The notes beneath the pieces are model-generated. The model had not been told where the DNA came from. It did not search any database and saw nothing but the letters and a program-made list of their open reading frames with translations. 64,000 bases of DNA, taken from Chlorophyllum brunneum (Eukaryota; Basidiomycota; Agaricomycetes; Agaricales; Agaricaceae). The translations under genes and the position numbers were made by a program. This document shows, piece after piece, positions 37,898 through 50,272 of the stretch. The stretch covers positions 2,170,001 to 2,234,000 of the forward strand of contig OY756144.1 of assembly GCA_963576785.1 (NCBI GenBank), in the 5' to 3' direction. The stretch's first letter is position 1. Each line of letters starts with the position of its first letter.

Positions 37898-38182
37898 GAT
37901 GAGAAAAAGTATGGATGGGAGTAGGAGATCAGAAATAGGCATAGCTCTGGCAATGAGCGTGGGAATTTTAATCGCATAAGCCTGCGTCTCGTCCATTCCA
38001 CCACCTGCACTCTTACTCTCATCCTTGCCGCCTCCCGTTTCTATCATCTTTTCAGACGAGTCATTTATCGGCCAGAGAACAAGTAAGTGCGGGGAAGGTT
38101 CTCGTATGCGGGTCAAACTGATGGTGTTATGAACACAAGTCGCGAACCAACGCTTTAAATTCCACCACAAAAGTTCGCAAGG
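37898..38182. promoter_or_regulatory. Bidirectional promoter between CCDC25-like and RBM25-like genes
   Basis: 285 bp separate the two divergent start codons, so both promoters lie here. An open frame continues through it on the minus strand but lacks protein-like composition. Confidence 0.45.
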
Positions 38183-40392
38183 ATGATGCCAAATCGATTG
38201 GGACTTGGTCTGCGTCAACCTTTGCCGTCTTACGGCCAGGGTCCCTCAATGCAGGCTCTCGCACAGCAGCAGCAAATGCAATTCATGCAAGCTCCAAAGA
38301 CCGCAACCTTGTTTGTCGGCTCAATATCCGGTGGGATTACGGACTCATTTTTGAATCAACTGCTGGAGGTATGTCGTCTTAAGGCTTAATGCTGAGTTTG
38401 GGTCTCGGATTGACGATTTTATTTCTCAGGCATGCGGTCCGATCAAGTCATTCAAGCGCCTCATTACCCCTGCTATGAAGCCGCAGGGCTTTGGCTTCGC
38501 AGAATTTGAAGAACCAAGCGGTGCTATTCGTGCTATGGAGTTGCTGAATAATGTTGAGTTGCCGGCACTAGAGGATGGGTGCGTCAATAAGAAATTACTG
38601 GTGCGTTCCCTTAGATCCTCTTCATCCCTACACACCTACGTCAAAGGCTAGGTGAAGCCAGATGAGAAAACCCGTCTATTCCTGGATGGTTACAAGGCAC
38701 ATCATGTCCCAACAGAAGTAGGCTAAACCTATCACAATGAATACTGCGCCATTCACACCCTTCGTCTTCTACTAGGCTGATCAGGTCGTTCAGAATCAAG
38801 CAAAAGCGAAAATCGACGAACTCGTGGCAGATATCCACCGTGTCTCACAGGAGGCAACGAATAGTGGTTTGCTCGACAAAGAGAAATATGTTATCCCACC
38901 GCATTTACATGACCTCCAAGAAGCAGATTTACCTGAAACCCAGCGAGGGCTTGTCATCTCTGAGATAGCTCAATTCCGAGAACGCGCAGCCAAACGTGAA
39001 CGCGAGAAGATGCGGGATGTTCGAGAGAGTATCCCCGTTCTTACTGGTATCCCAAGCGGTCCAAAAGCCAGAGAATGGGGTAAACCTCAGCAGTCGGGCC
39101 AGTTGTCACCTGCTACCTCGAAACACCAAGGCTTTGGTAAGGGTGCACAAGGTTACAGCAAGCCAGTGGGCTTCGTTAAGGCTGAAGAAGAAAGTCATGC
39201 GATGGATGAGGTGCAAGGCCCAAAGAGCAAATCAGATGAAGAGCTGGAAGCGGAGCGCAAAGAGGCCCGTCGACGGGAGGAAGAACTATCATTCCGAGAT
39301 GTGAGTAGTCTACCACCTGTCGTGTCCACCCTTCTGAGCTGGACAACAGCGCGAACGTCGATACGAACCCCGCGAGCGAAACCGCATCCAGACCTTGGAA
39401 AGGGCCATTGCTCGAGAGCGCAGCATCAGGGAGTCTGAGGAACGTGAAAGAGTCGAAATGCGCGCGCGGCTCGATATCTGGGATGACGACGAGAGTGACG
39501 AGATGTTCTATGTAGACCGGTGCGTGCCGTAGGTATGTGTGAAGTGGCGACTTTAACAATGAAACCCTAGCTCGAGATGGCGTGCGCTTAGAGTGCGTAG
39601 ATTGGAGGCGGAGGAAGGTGCCGACGAGAAATCGCGACGATACGAAGAACAAGAGGCAGAAAACCTCAGAAGAGAATCGGAGGACTTTTTGGCTCGACAA
39701 ATGGACGAGATGCAAGCACTAGCTGAAGAGCAGCGGAAAGCTGGTCTGCTGCTTGATGATGGTGCACCCGTCAAGCTTAATGTGTCGATCGCAGCTGCTG
39801 GTGCCAAGGAGAAAGACGCGTCAACTAAGGAGAAGGTGGCTGTCTTCAATCAAGAGGATGACGACGAAGATGGTATCAAGAAGCGGAAGGTACCGCTAGT
39901 TAAGCTTGACTTCAGTGTCGCCGAAAGTAGCGAGCAAGCCAAGGAGAGGCTGGAGAAGATTAAACTGTCGGTGCCACACGATAAAGACACACTGTTCAAG
40001 GCTAAGGTCCGTTGGGATGGTTTGTCTGACGTGAGCTTTTCCTCGCTTCCCACGAGTCTTTCTCATTGATGGGTCCTTCTAGTCTGTGATTGACCGCAAA
40101 TTGGAGCCTCTTGTCAAACGCCTTATGGTCAAATACCTTGGTGAAATGGAGGAAGATGACCTTATCATGTTCGTCCTTGAACACCTGAAGGACCATAAAG
40201 CACCGCAGAAACTTGTCGAAGGATTGGAGCCAGTACGTTTTTCTTGAACGCGAGTGACCAAAACTGATGACGGAATAATAGGTGTTGGAGGAAGAAGCTG
40301 TCGAGTTCAGCATCAGCCTGTGGCGCCAAATCATATTCGAGAGTATGGCATATGGGGAGGGTATATTGACGGAGAAGATGCTTGTAGAATGA
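38183..40392 (+). CDS. RBM25-like splicing factor (RRM + PWI)
   Basis: An RNA-binding protein related to RBM25/Snu71, which associates with U1 snRNP and affects 5' splice-site choice. The protein starts MMPNRLGLGLRQPLPSYG (tandem ATG at 38183/38186) with a Gln-rich stretch. An RRM follows: TATLFVGSISGGITDSFL, ITPAMKPQGFGFAEF and KKLLVKPDEKT. The middle is a long Arg/Glu-rich region (EERERVEMRARLDIW, DDDESDEMFYVD). The C-terminal PWI domain spans about VRWDGLSDSVIDRKLEPL to EFSISLWRQIIFESM. The stop is at 40392. Short introns near 38369-38430, 38600-38652, 38720-38774, 39301-39351, 39524-39571, 40030-40081 and 40231-40282 are consistent with frame. Confidence 0.87.
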
Positions 40393-41509
40393 GAGGATGA
40401 GCACATAGACTCTTTTCTGGTGGCGCTGCTCAGGTGTGGGCGTAGGTGCGTTGTGTAGTTTGAGTACTGGACGCCTTTCTGCTAAGGTAAATTTGGCCTC
40501 CTTGAGAGTGGGTATGATCAAGAGAGCGAGCATACTGATGTTGGAAAGAGGAGGGACTGGCGTCCAGAGGTATTTTGTGTCGTGAGTTCACCACTCTTCG
40601 TTTGTTCATGGATAATATCGCTTTCGCATGTACAATGGCATAATATTCGAGCCCGCGACAAACTGGAAACCTGTTGAGTCTCGAAATCACTACAAGTATG
40701 TCAATTATTGTTCAGAACATGATGTTTCCCAACCAGTATTTCAGCCAAATCCGCTACTCATCCGCTGTTCTCGGGATATCTTTTGGCCATCAGAGGACCA
40801 GAGTATGGAAGCTCTGTCGGGGTGACGGTGGTGAGCTCAGTCTTCGATGTGAAAATTTAAGTCCCGCCTCGTTTCGTTGTTGAGTTACTGACGAGCAACG
40901 GGGTATGACGACTTCATGCGAGCCCAGGACTTCTCTTAAACTTCGCATGTCTGTCCCCTAGTGCCCGTTAATACATATATCCCTTTTTGCACGGAACAGT
41001 TTACTTCCGCCCAAGACTGCAATCACAACCGTAATCAGAGTGCGGAAAGGAACTCGATCCCACGATGCTTAGCGATGACCATGTTGTCCTGTACCCACGT
41101 CCAGGCATGACTTCAACCAACTGTACAAAGTGACATGGGAATGCCTGCCCAGGTTCCGAGGGTGAAAGGGTTGCTAAAGCCGCCAAACTGGGCCCGAGAT
41201 GCACTGGCGTGCGTTACCAGGTCATCTGTGCATATGGTTCGGCTGCTCACGCTCCATATTCGCTTGATGGACTGATCACCATCCCACTCCAATCCCACCC
41301 TTCCCGTCCACTTTATCGTCTCAAACACGGTACAGATCAAAAAGGAGTTCTATCTCCGAGCTCCAGAGCCGGGACGCTGGGGAAGGTTCCAGTATATGAA
41401 CTGACATAGTTTGCATGGTATGGACCCACCTTCGCTTCTCGGAACTTATTCTAGTCTTCGGGTTCGAAACGTTGGTTCTCAGCTCTGGTGGCGAGGTCTG
41501 TACTCGACG
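40393..41509. other. Gene-free stretch upstream of trehalase
   Basis: About 1.1 kb. I see no protein-like frame of useful length. It separates two plus-strand genes and probably contains the trehalase promoter. Confidence 0.5.
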
Positions 41510-44413
41510 ATGACAACCCTCCCTATTCTTGTGAAGTTGGCGTGCTTGCTCCAGGCTGTGTCAGGTGTTCTGGCTCAGAGCTCGGCGACCGCTCCCCCGT
41601 CTCTGACCCTCTCGACTGCAATCCCGACTGCTACTGCGCCTACGAGCTCGTTGCTTCCTTCCCAAGCACCTTTGCCCCCTAACCAATCATGGTGTCCTTC
41701 GAAGATTTTCTGTGCCGGATCGGTGAGTAGTACCACTGGCGCCTTGCGATGACCCGCTCAATGCTTGCATTTTTCTTACTAGCTTCTGCAAACCGTTAAT
41801 ATCGCCCATCTTTTCCCGGATGATAAGACATTCGCTGACAAGGTGCTTGGCCATTCCCGTTTCCGACACCTCTGTCTTTGACGTGATTCTTGACGCTCAT
41901 GACGGACTCGTTTAGCCCACTAGCAAGTCTTCGCAAGAGGTACTAGCAGCCTTCCAGAACATTTCGTCTAGTACTACCTACGGCGAGGTCATCGACTTCG
42001 TCGAACAAAACTTTGCCGGAGAAGGTCATGAACTCGAGGCCCTCGTTCTGCCGGACTTCAACCCGAATCCTGCCTTTTTGAAGAACGTAACAAACCCTTT
42101 AGTGCAGGCTTGGTCGCAGGCCGTGCATAATATTTGGACACAGCTCACACGAGGAACCAACGATTCTACCATATGTGGTGCTGGCTCGGGCTGTGAGAGC
42201 TCCTTGATTCCACTCAACCATACTTTCGTCGTTCCAGGTCAGCCGTAGCTTCTTCACCAACCGTTTAGTGAAACTTATCATTCTTCTCTAGGTGGTCGTT
42301 TCAGAGAACAGTACTACTGGGATAGTTTCTGGATTCTTGAGGGCCTTTTGGAGTCGGAACTCTTCTCTGTCGCAAATGGTACACTCCAAAACTTCATGGA
42401 TCAACTCGACAGCGTTGGGTTCATCCCTAACGGAGGGCGAGTTTATTGTACGCAGCCACTACTCATGAGTTTGCCTTAGGATTGCACTCATTGTTGGTAA
42501 TCTACAGACTTGGACCGTTCGCAACCACCAGTATTTATCCAGATGTTAGCCCGCTATGTCGATGCCACGGGCGACAAATCCATTCTGGGCAGAGCACTCC
42601 CTCTTGCCGAGGTATTCCCTCTCTGAAGCCACGATTTCTATCCATATGCTGAGATTCGTTTTAGAAAGAGCTCAGCTGGTGGCGCGATAATCGCTCACTG
42701 AACGTCACGAGTCCGTTCACGAATCAAACTCATCTCGTGTATCACTACAACGTGAACAACACCGCCCCTCGCCCGGAATCTTATCTGACTGGTGAGCAAC
42801 TTCTCGAGTACTGGTAAATCGGACTACCAATAATTATCTAACTCAGATTATTTGACCGCCAATGGGCCTGACGTTAATCCTCCTCTCAATGATACCCAAA
42901 AAGCTGCGCTATATGCTGAGCTTGCGAGCGGTGCTGAAACAGGTGAGTTTGTGAGTAGCTATATTGTTTGAGTAGGCCCTTAAGCAGCTCTAGGTTGGGA
43001 CTACACCAAGAGGTGGTTCCAAGAAGGGGTTAACGACGGATCCCTCAGAAATCTCGGCGTCCGTAGTCTAGTTGCAGTAGATCTCAACAGCATACTACGT
43101 CAGTATACAACACCCTTTCATCAATACACCATGCTGAGCGCTTTCACAGACCGTAACCACCTCGTTCTGGCCGATCTGTATGGCTCCTCGAGTAGCAGCA
43201 AGGCTAACACCCACCGCGCCGCCGCCGCCGCTCTTCGTGCTGCAGTGCTAGATCTTTCTTGGGATGGTGACAAGGTGAGTCATCGTACAGACTTCAGGGA
43301 TTCGTCTGAATCGAAAAAAAATAGCTTGCTTTCTATGACTTCAATCTTGCCACAAACCAAAGGAAGAGCTTCTTCAGTGCCGTCAACTTCTACCCATTGT
43401 GGAGCGGCATCGTACCCGACGCCATCCTAAACGATAGAAATGCAGCTTTCGGTCACTTTGCATCGCTCAATCTTGTGCTGAATCGCTATAACGGGACATA
43501 CCCTAGTACTTTTGTGGACACTGGCCTACAGTGGTGCGTACAAGCAAGCTGGCCCTCCCCTCGAACCGAACTTTAACAGCCAATAGGGACGCTCCCAACA
43601 CATGGGCACCGCATCAGTACATTATTCTTCAGGCATTGCGCGCCTTACCGTCCAATGTCAGCTCAGGAGCTCTTCCGGTGCCCGGTAGCGGCAAATCGAG
43701 TTTCGATCTGATCCCCTCTGGCCAACTTGGACTTGCGGAGAATCAACTTCCGCAACAACCTATACGTGGTGCTGGGAACTTCACCAATACAGGACCTGGT
43801 GCTGATGTTAATGCGTTGAACGGCACCATCGTTAACGGTGGCAATGCAACTGACGGGGAGGGATGGTCCCAAATCCTCCAGAGAGAACTTGTCAATAGGT
43901 ACATCACCAGTGCTTTTTGTAGCTGGTATGTAGCAAATCCTCCTCTCGTGTTCTGATCATTGAATGTGCGTATAGGAAGGCGACTGGTGGTGCTATCCAA
44001 GCCTTGTCGCCAAGGCTTCCAGATGCGGAGTTGAACGTCACCCAGAGTATCAACAACACCGGAATTGTACGTCCCCAGCTCATATCCTTCACCTTTTATC
44101 TGACGCTTCGAATAGATGTTCGAGAAATTCTCGGTCCTTGACGTTGACTCGGCCGGTAGAGGAGGAGAATATACTGTCCAGGTTCGTTCTCGATCCTACC
44201 TGTACCGCCGTTATACTTAGTATATCCCTATAGGCTGGGTTTGGCTGGACCAATGGTGTTGCCCTATGGATAGCCAGCAACTATGGCAAACAGCTCAACA
44301 CCCCTCAGTGCCCTTCGCTTCTATCTGCGGGTGCTTCAACTTCATCCGCTCATCCTAATGCGTCCCCGGCTTTCTGGACAATAGTAGCGTTAGCGGCTGC
44401 TGTATTGTTGTAA
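41510..44413 (+). CDS. GH37 trehalase, secreted and probably GPI-anchored
   Basis: Hydrolyses trehalose to glucose outside the cell or at the cell surface. A signal peptide (MTTLPILVKLACLLQAVSGV) is followed by a Thr/Ser/Pro-rich linker. Both trehalase signatures are present: VPGGRFREQYYWDSFWILEG and QWDAPNTWAPHQY. Other conserved parts are NGGRVYYLDRSQPPVF, GWDYTKRW and GGGEYTVQAGFGWTNGVAL-like (RGGEYTVQAGFGWTNG). Many NxT/S sites are visible. The C terminus is Ser-rich then hydrophobic (AFWTIVALAAAVLL), as in GPI-anchored proteins. About a dozen introns of about 50 nt interrupt the gene. It is convergent with the lysozyme gene, 253 bp between stops. Confidence 0.93.
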
Positions 44414-44666
44414 GGTATCTAAATCTGTGATTTATCACGTGGATATGGAAGGTGGAAGTGGACGATATTGTTAGTTCATGATACCCGTTGCACTCGTTCC
44501 TGTACAAGCCTACCAGTCTGAGAACTAGTTGTCCCTTACCTGTTTCGCAGTGGCACGATCCTTCAGAGGAACAAAGTGTTAAACGGTGAAAGTATATTCT
44601 CCAAACTAAACAGGAATGAACCCGAGATACTGGATCGTGAAGTACTACGTAAATCTACGCAATTAC

Positions 44667-45520
44667 TCAGCAAGGTGGGTTGGCAATGACGCTCGAGGCC
44701 GTCTTGAATAGAGCAATTTCTGCATTTCTACGATTGACTAATCCCTGCAAAACTTGTCCACCAGCATAGACCCACTTGGGCAACTCCTGAGAGGCGACGG
44801 TGTTAGGGTTATCACCAGCGTTGAGTCTGGCGATCAAGGTGGATGACTTCGCAGCACCACAACCCTCATTGAAAGCCCAAGAAACGAGAGCACCGTACTG
44901 GTTTGCATTGAGCCTGATGTTATCGTTGACGTACTCGGTAATACAGTTTTGGAAGGTCTTCAAATCAGACTTCAAAAGCTCGGTGGCAGTGGTGGTGGTG
45001 AGAGGGAAGGAGTAGGGAACTTCGCTGCAGCCGGAGCTCTTGCAAAGGTGGCCGTACCCGACGGTTGGAAGACCAACTGGGTCGGGAGAGGGTCTGGACA
45101 CAAAGCCCTCATATTTCTTAATCAGGTTGACGGTAGCAGTGTTAACTGCCTTTGCTGCACAACCCGAACCAGGTAGACAACACTTGAAGTTGGTGGGACC
45201 AGGACAAAGTCCTGAGAAGAGGATTATCGATCAGTCGATGTCACAAGTTGATAAGGAATAAACATACCTGATACGGTGTGACCACTAGCGCATTGGCTGG
45301 TCCAGCGGCAGTTGCCACCTGAGCTACAGGCTTTTTTGTAGCAGCACCTGACGTTGTCGGGGTCGTTGGGGCAGAAGCCCGACGCATATGTGCCACCGCC
45401 AGAACTGCAAGTAGACGTGGCGAGACAGACACCAGGGGTGCCATTGACGGAGCAAGCACCGTTCAGAGCGGCCTGAGTAAGACCAGTAACAACGAAAAGG
45501 ACAGAGAGTACTTTGAACAT
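44667..45520 (-). CDS. GH24 lysozyme/muramidase, secreted, with N-terminal Cys-rich module
   Basis: Cleaves bacterial peptidoglycan. A signal peptide (MFKVLSVLFVVTGLTQAA) is followed by a Cys-rich module of about 85 residues (NGTPGVCLATSTC, GFCPNDPDNVRCC, KACSSGGNCRW), as found in other fungal GH24 proteins. One intron of about 57 nt follows HTVSG. The catalytic module has KKYEGFVSRPSPDPVGLPT then VGYGH. The Glu-Asp-Thr spacing (E to D 9, D to T 6 residues) equals the catalytic triad of phage T4 lysozyme (E11, D20, T26). AFNEGCGAAKSST and LVNRRNAEIALF are typical later segments. Total length is about 265 residues. The family is of phage/bacterial type; ancient transfer into fungi is inference. 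Confidence 0.93.
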
Positions 45521-46697
45521 CTTTGGTGTTTGGAGAAGTGGCTTCAGATTAGCTTTGGTTGTCGTGCATTTTATCTGCGAAACGAATTTGCAAATTTTGG
45601 TGTTCAATGGACCGACAATCACGCGGAACACACGTTTGAGGTCTGGGAAGTCATGTTGCATAGGCATCGTCTGGAGATGATTGATTTCGAAAATTCGACA
45701 CACGCGGGTGAACGACAGCCTGACCGAGAACATGTTCGTGTAGGCGAAGGATAAAACACCGGAACTTGTTCAGATGATCCTTCACCTTTGATATATCGAA
45801 ACAGAAGGTCGGAATTTTATCCCCCGACTACTAGGAAGCCATTCAGCAATACACCGAGACGCGCGTCAACTAGCCATTTTGAAGAAGTCGCATGGAAGGC
45901 CAAGCGATGTCAGAAAACCTCCCACATGGATTGCAGCTCCACGTACCCTATCATCCTCCTTTTGTCCTGTTCTCGACGAATTTGGTCATGTATGTGGTCG
46001 TGATATTAATCAGATTGTATGTTCATTGGACTGGTATTCTCGAACGACAAGGTAGGGTTGGTCTCTTATCTTCTCTGTATGGGGCTGGATTATATGCAAG
46101 GAGCGAGCCTGATACCGTCAAGGGGTGGGGAAAAGTAAAAGGAAGGGCAAATGCACGTTTGTCCTCAAACTTTCCTGCGAGCCCCAGGCGCCCGGCCCGC
46201 TTCCATGAAATCTCTATCGATTGGTGGCTCATTCATGGTTTTGTGACAAGTCCACCAATGAGACTGTTACGGGACCGCCAGCATGAAAATTAGGGAGAGT
46301 GGGGGAAATGAAGGGTAGGAAGTTCCAGAAAGACTTAAATGTTTGAACTCAGCCCAGGTTACGAGGTGATTATCATGACACTGTCCTGAACTTGCTATTG
46401 CGACCTTAGCGCAACCCAACTAGTAGAGGTCATACTCACCTCGGGTCTCCCTTATCTCCATTGATTAGTCTTTGCCATCCTTTGTCTTGGTTTCATGAAT
46501 CAATAAAAGTATTATTAGTGTATCCAAGTTGTGTCTTATATTGTATCGTGCGCGGGGTGGCGGCTTCAAGCCGGGGAGGATATAGGTCTCTAGGCATTAC
46601 GAGAGTCGTGGCCGCGTGGGAGGCGGAGAGTGGGAGCGGACCAGCAGAGCCTGCCCATAGGGATCGTGGGTAAAGAGCGGGTTGCCGACTTCGCAAT
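45521..46697. other. Gene-free stretch
   Basis: About 1.2 kb between two minus-strand genes. A 133-codon plus frame at 45892-46293 lacks splice-conserved or domain-like features and is not called. This region should contain the lysozyme promoter. Confidence 0.5.
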
Positions 46698-48184
46698 TTA
46701 ATCAAGGTTGTGATTATTCTCCTCATCGTCAGCTAACTGCGCCAGCTCTTCAATGTTGATGACAGGTGGAGGCAGCGGATTTGTGCCATCATGTGCGAAG
46801 AAGTCTTCCACGGAAAGTGGTCGTAGATCGAAGCCCTACAAGTAAGAGTGAGCTGATGAATGTTAGGGGAACCATGGTAGACATACTTCGAGTTGACCTT
46901 TCGCCAATAGCTCCTCGTTCCCTTCCGCACTCCGCATGAACTCTCTGACGGGAACCATGGCAGCATTTCGACATAGCTCTCGCAGATCAGAACCTGAATG
47001 ACCCTCGGTAACTTCTGCCAACGTCGCCACCGAGAATCCAGCTGCGAGTTGGGTCTCCCTCAACATCTAGTTTGTACCCAATTATCACCAGAGGCGGATG
47101 AAAGAATAGGAGGGAAACGTACGAGATTCAATATCTTTAACCGCTGCTCATAATTTGGTAATCCAACTGCGAAACGCTTGGGCATACGCCTAAGGATGGC
47201 GGAATCAATGTCATTTGGCCGGTTAGTGGCGCCTAGGACCAATATTCGGTCGGTGGTTGATGTGAGCCCATCCCATAGACTGTTCTCGATTCAAAGATTG
47301 TTATGAAGCTCAGGTGGACCAGAGCAATCGCACGTACGTCATGAACTCTGCTTTCATCATACCCGTCACTTCGTGGTCCCCTTTCGTTCTTTCCCGCAAG
47401 AACGAGTCAATCTCATCAATGAAAATGATACTCGGTTGTACTTTGCGTGCGAGGCTGAAGAGACCCGCAACGAGCTTATTAGACTCTCCGTACCACTTGT
47501 TCGTTAGCACGGATGCTGCGATGTTGATGAATGTTGCGCCGGACTCCTTGGCAAGGGCTTTAGCAAGCATAGTCTTCCCACACCCTGGAGGGCCAAATAA
47601 CAAGACACCCTTTGGTGCACCAAGAAGAGATGATGAAGAGGTGAATAAGTTAGGGTAGAGGAGGGGATAAATGACGGATTCTCGGAGAGAGGATATGATG
47701 TTGTCGAGTCCACCAATATCTAGATTGACCACTGTCAGCTCTTATGATTGGAGGTCTCAACAAGCAGACGCACCTGAAAAGCGGACGCCGATATCATCGG
47801 GATGAATGACTTCGTTGGCTACTTTCTCTGTCGAAAATCTCAGAGACCAAACTTAGGAGTCAATAAGAGAAACACACTCTCATACTCGTCCAACACCAGA
47901 CCGGAGTGTCCCAGTCGCTTGAGTGCTTCCAACTGCTTCTCTTTGACCTCTTCCTTCTTATCAGGACTCGCGATACTGTCGACGACCCACTAGCGGTAAT
48001 ATGCCGATTCAGAATGGAGTGACACTGCGCAGCACAGAAAGGACGTACACGGACAGTGTAGAAAAGAGCTGCCTTGGTCGGACATTTAATTAGACTTCGC
48101 AGAAAAGTAGATGCACTTCAACGCACTTGGGATGCCAAGAAGAGCGCAACTGAACAGACCAAATTTTCATCAACAACTGTGTCA
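46698..48184 (-). CDS. MSP1: Msp1/ATAD1-type AAA ATPase
   Basis: A mitochondrial outer-membrane AAA protein that extracts mislocalised tail-anchored proteins. The N-terminal membrane anchor is restored by a spliced exon: [20 protein letters not shown]. Conserved parts follow: [20 protein letters not shown], Walker [38 protein letters not shown], Walker [51 protein letters not shown] and [10 protein letters not shown]. The stop is at 46698 after an acidic tail. The 5' end is not settled: the exon at about 48143-48184 needs one more upstream exon with the ATG (a candidate ATG lies near 48242-48244). All catalytic motifs are intact. Confidence 0.88.
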
Positions 48185-48930
48185 CTAGAAGTTCAAGAAC
48201 CTCGCACCTTCAAAGACCGCACGTTTGGTACCTGGTGCCACCATAATTATGCAAGGAAGACCGTCCGGAAAGGGTCAGATATGCCCGGATATTGGTGCGG
48301 TGAACCAATGGCAATCGAGGTATGGGCCCAAGGATGAGTGTGACACGGTGACAACTGGCGTCACGGTCGCCTCACTCCGTGCCGTTCCGGCTGTCTGACC
48401 GATGACCCCGACCGTTCGATCTTTTTGTTCTACTTTGTTCTGTAAAATAATAAACCATCATCAGAATCCAGCCATCCTTAAGAGCGCACTTTGCAGTACG
48501 CACGAACTGGATTCCGTCCTGTCTGTGACCACGGAAACTAACGCATATTCAATGCCGCTGTTTACAGTATTAGTTATCATGCACCCAACACTTGTTCAAG
48601 ACGCGGACGTCCTCGTCACAGACGCGCCCCCAACCCCTCTCTACATTGGGCCTACAGACCTATTGTGTCCAGAGAGCTTCTGCTAACCGAGCCAAATTAA
48701 GTGCCATGTGGGCTGTCATCAATCAACACGACCCTGAGTCCTGCACAACACTGTCGCCAGGCCCTCTGGACCCTGAATGCTCTTGTCTTCTGAACGTTCA
48801 CCACACCTTTACCTTGCACCACGTCTTGCGCTGGTTGTCCCCTCCAATCATTCTTACTCGCGTTCATTCCTCTTCTGTTTTTGTTAGCGATATTTTTTTG
48901 AAGGAGTCGAGTCTACAAGGAAGAAAAACG
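48185..48930. other. Divergent intergenic stretch
   Basis: Holds the Msp1 first exon and promoter and the promoter of the plus-strand membrane protein. Open frames here are not protein-like. Confidence 0.4.
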
Positions 48931-50272
48931 ATGTCTACTGTGACGAGAATTGACGATCAAGACAACTCTGTCGTCTACTCCCAGCCACTCCTTGGTCGTG
49001 ACTGGTCAACTCATGGAGGTCCGAAGGAGTATATGAAAACGACACATCTGACGCGAATCAAAGGGGCCAGTGCAAAAATAACATTCTCTGGTAAGGCGCT
49101 TCCGATTTTAAACATTCTCGTCAAGTGCTTGGCTGACGCGACATCTCTATATTTAATCTCGGAACATAAAAGGGTCGTCCATCGCTGTCTACGGCACTGT
49201 TTCTGTTGCAGCTCATGATGTGTCTGGAACCATGTCACAGTATATCATCGATGGAGCTTCAGCGGCTACTTACACCACGAAGCCAACGAAAGACACCCAG
49301 TATGGTGTCGAATTTTTCCAATCACAAACACTGAATCCTGGTCAACACACCCTTGAGGTTGTCAACCAGTCCGAAGACGGTTGGTTCTGGCTCGATTATT
49401 TCGTCGTTAATGCAGCCAGCCCTGTTGTTACAACCTCCCAATCGACCTCATCCGCCACCCTCTCCTCCACTTCATCCCTTTCGAGCACACTCTCCTCTAT
49501 CATTCCCAGTACAACCTCTTCTCTACCGACATCTTCCTCTACCATCGTGCCGGGAACCAGTCTGGCTCCTAGTCCAACCGCATCCTCTGCCGACTCCTCT
49601 ACCGCCAGCACACACTCACATGGGCCCCCTGCAGGCGCAATCGTCGGAGCAGTATTTGGCGGTATACTCGCTCTCGTCATCCTCATTGGTTTGATCTGGT
49701 GCATCCGGCGAAAACTCGCAGACAGATTCGCAGATTCAGCTGCCGCCATACCCACCATCGCACCCATACCATCTTCGAAATCCCCTCTCCCATCTAACCA
49801 AGTACCAGTTTCGCTTCCCGGTACACCCAACCAGGATTTGACCCAGATGCATCATAACCGATATGAATCGAATGCATCGAGCCTGTCGAAGCCTTATCCA
49901 TTCAGTCCCGCTGGTGGTGGGGGTCAAAACCCATATCATGCCCCACGACTGCCGCCGGCCGTGGTGCCACAGCACCAACCCCGGTATAACCCCTCGTCAA
50001 TGACACCTCCCGCCCGTGTTGGAACCCCCACTTCCGGTATTAACTACGTACCCGTCAACCCAGGTTACATGCAAACACAGCAGAGGGATACACCTCTGGG
50101 TACAAATCCGGGCGCACCCGGTGCTAATATGTTACCTAGGCAGAATGGATATGGATACCCACCAGCAAATCAGCCCTCATACCAACCCTCATTTGAGTGC
50201 CCACCCGCCTATCCCGGTCCTCCCCCAGGATTATCAATTCCGACTCACGAAACAGGTCCAGGGAAACAGTAA
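48931..50272 (+). CDS. Type-I-like membrane protein with beta-sandwich ectodomain and Pro-rich tail
   Basis: A common, expanded architecture in mushrooms, with no assigned function. Two exons: donor TCTG|GTAAGG near 49092 and acceptor AAAAG near 49170 join ITFSG to SSIAVYGTVSV. The N-terminal 150 residues look like a galactose-binding-like sandwich (VVYSQPLLGRDW, SIAVYGTVSV, LEVVNQSEDGWFWLDYFVV). A Ser/Thr-rich stalk follows, then a single span (AIVGAVFGGILALVILIGLI) with RRK just after it. The cytosolic tail of about 190 residues is Pro/Gly/Tyr-rich (YPPANQPSYQPSFECPPAY). No N-terminal signal peptide is obvious. Orientation is inferred from the basic residues after the span. Confidence 0.75.

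Noticed and set aside
45892..46293. 133-codon plus-strand frame as a gene
   Set aside because: No conserved features, splice sites or promoter; likely chance.
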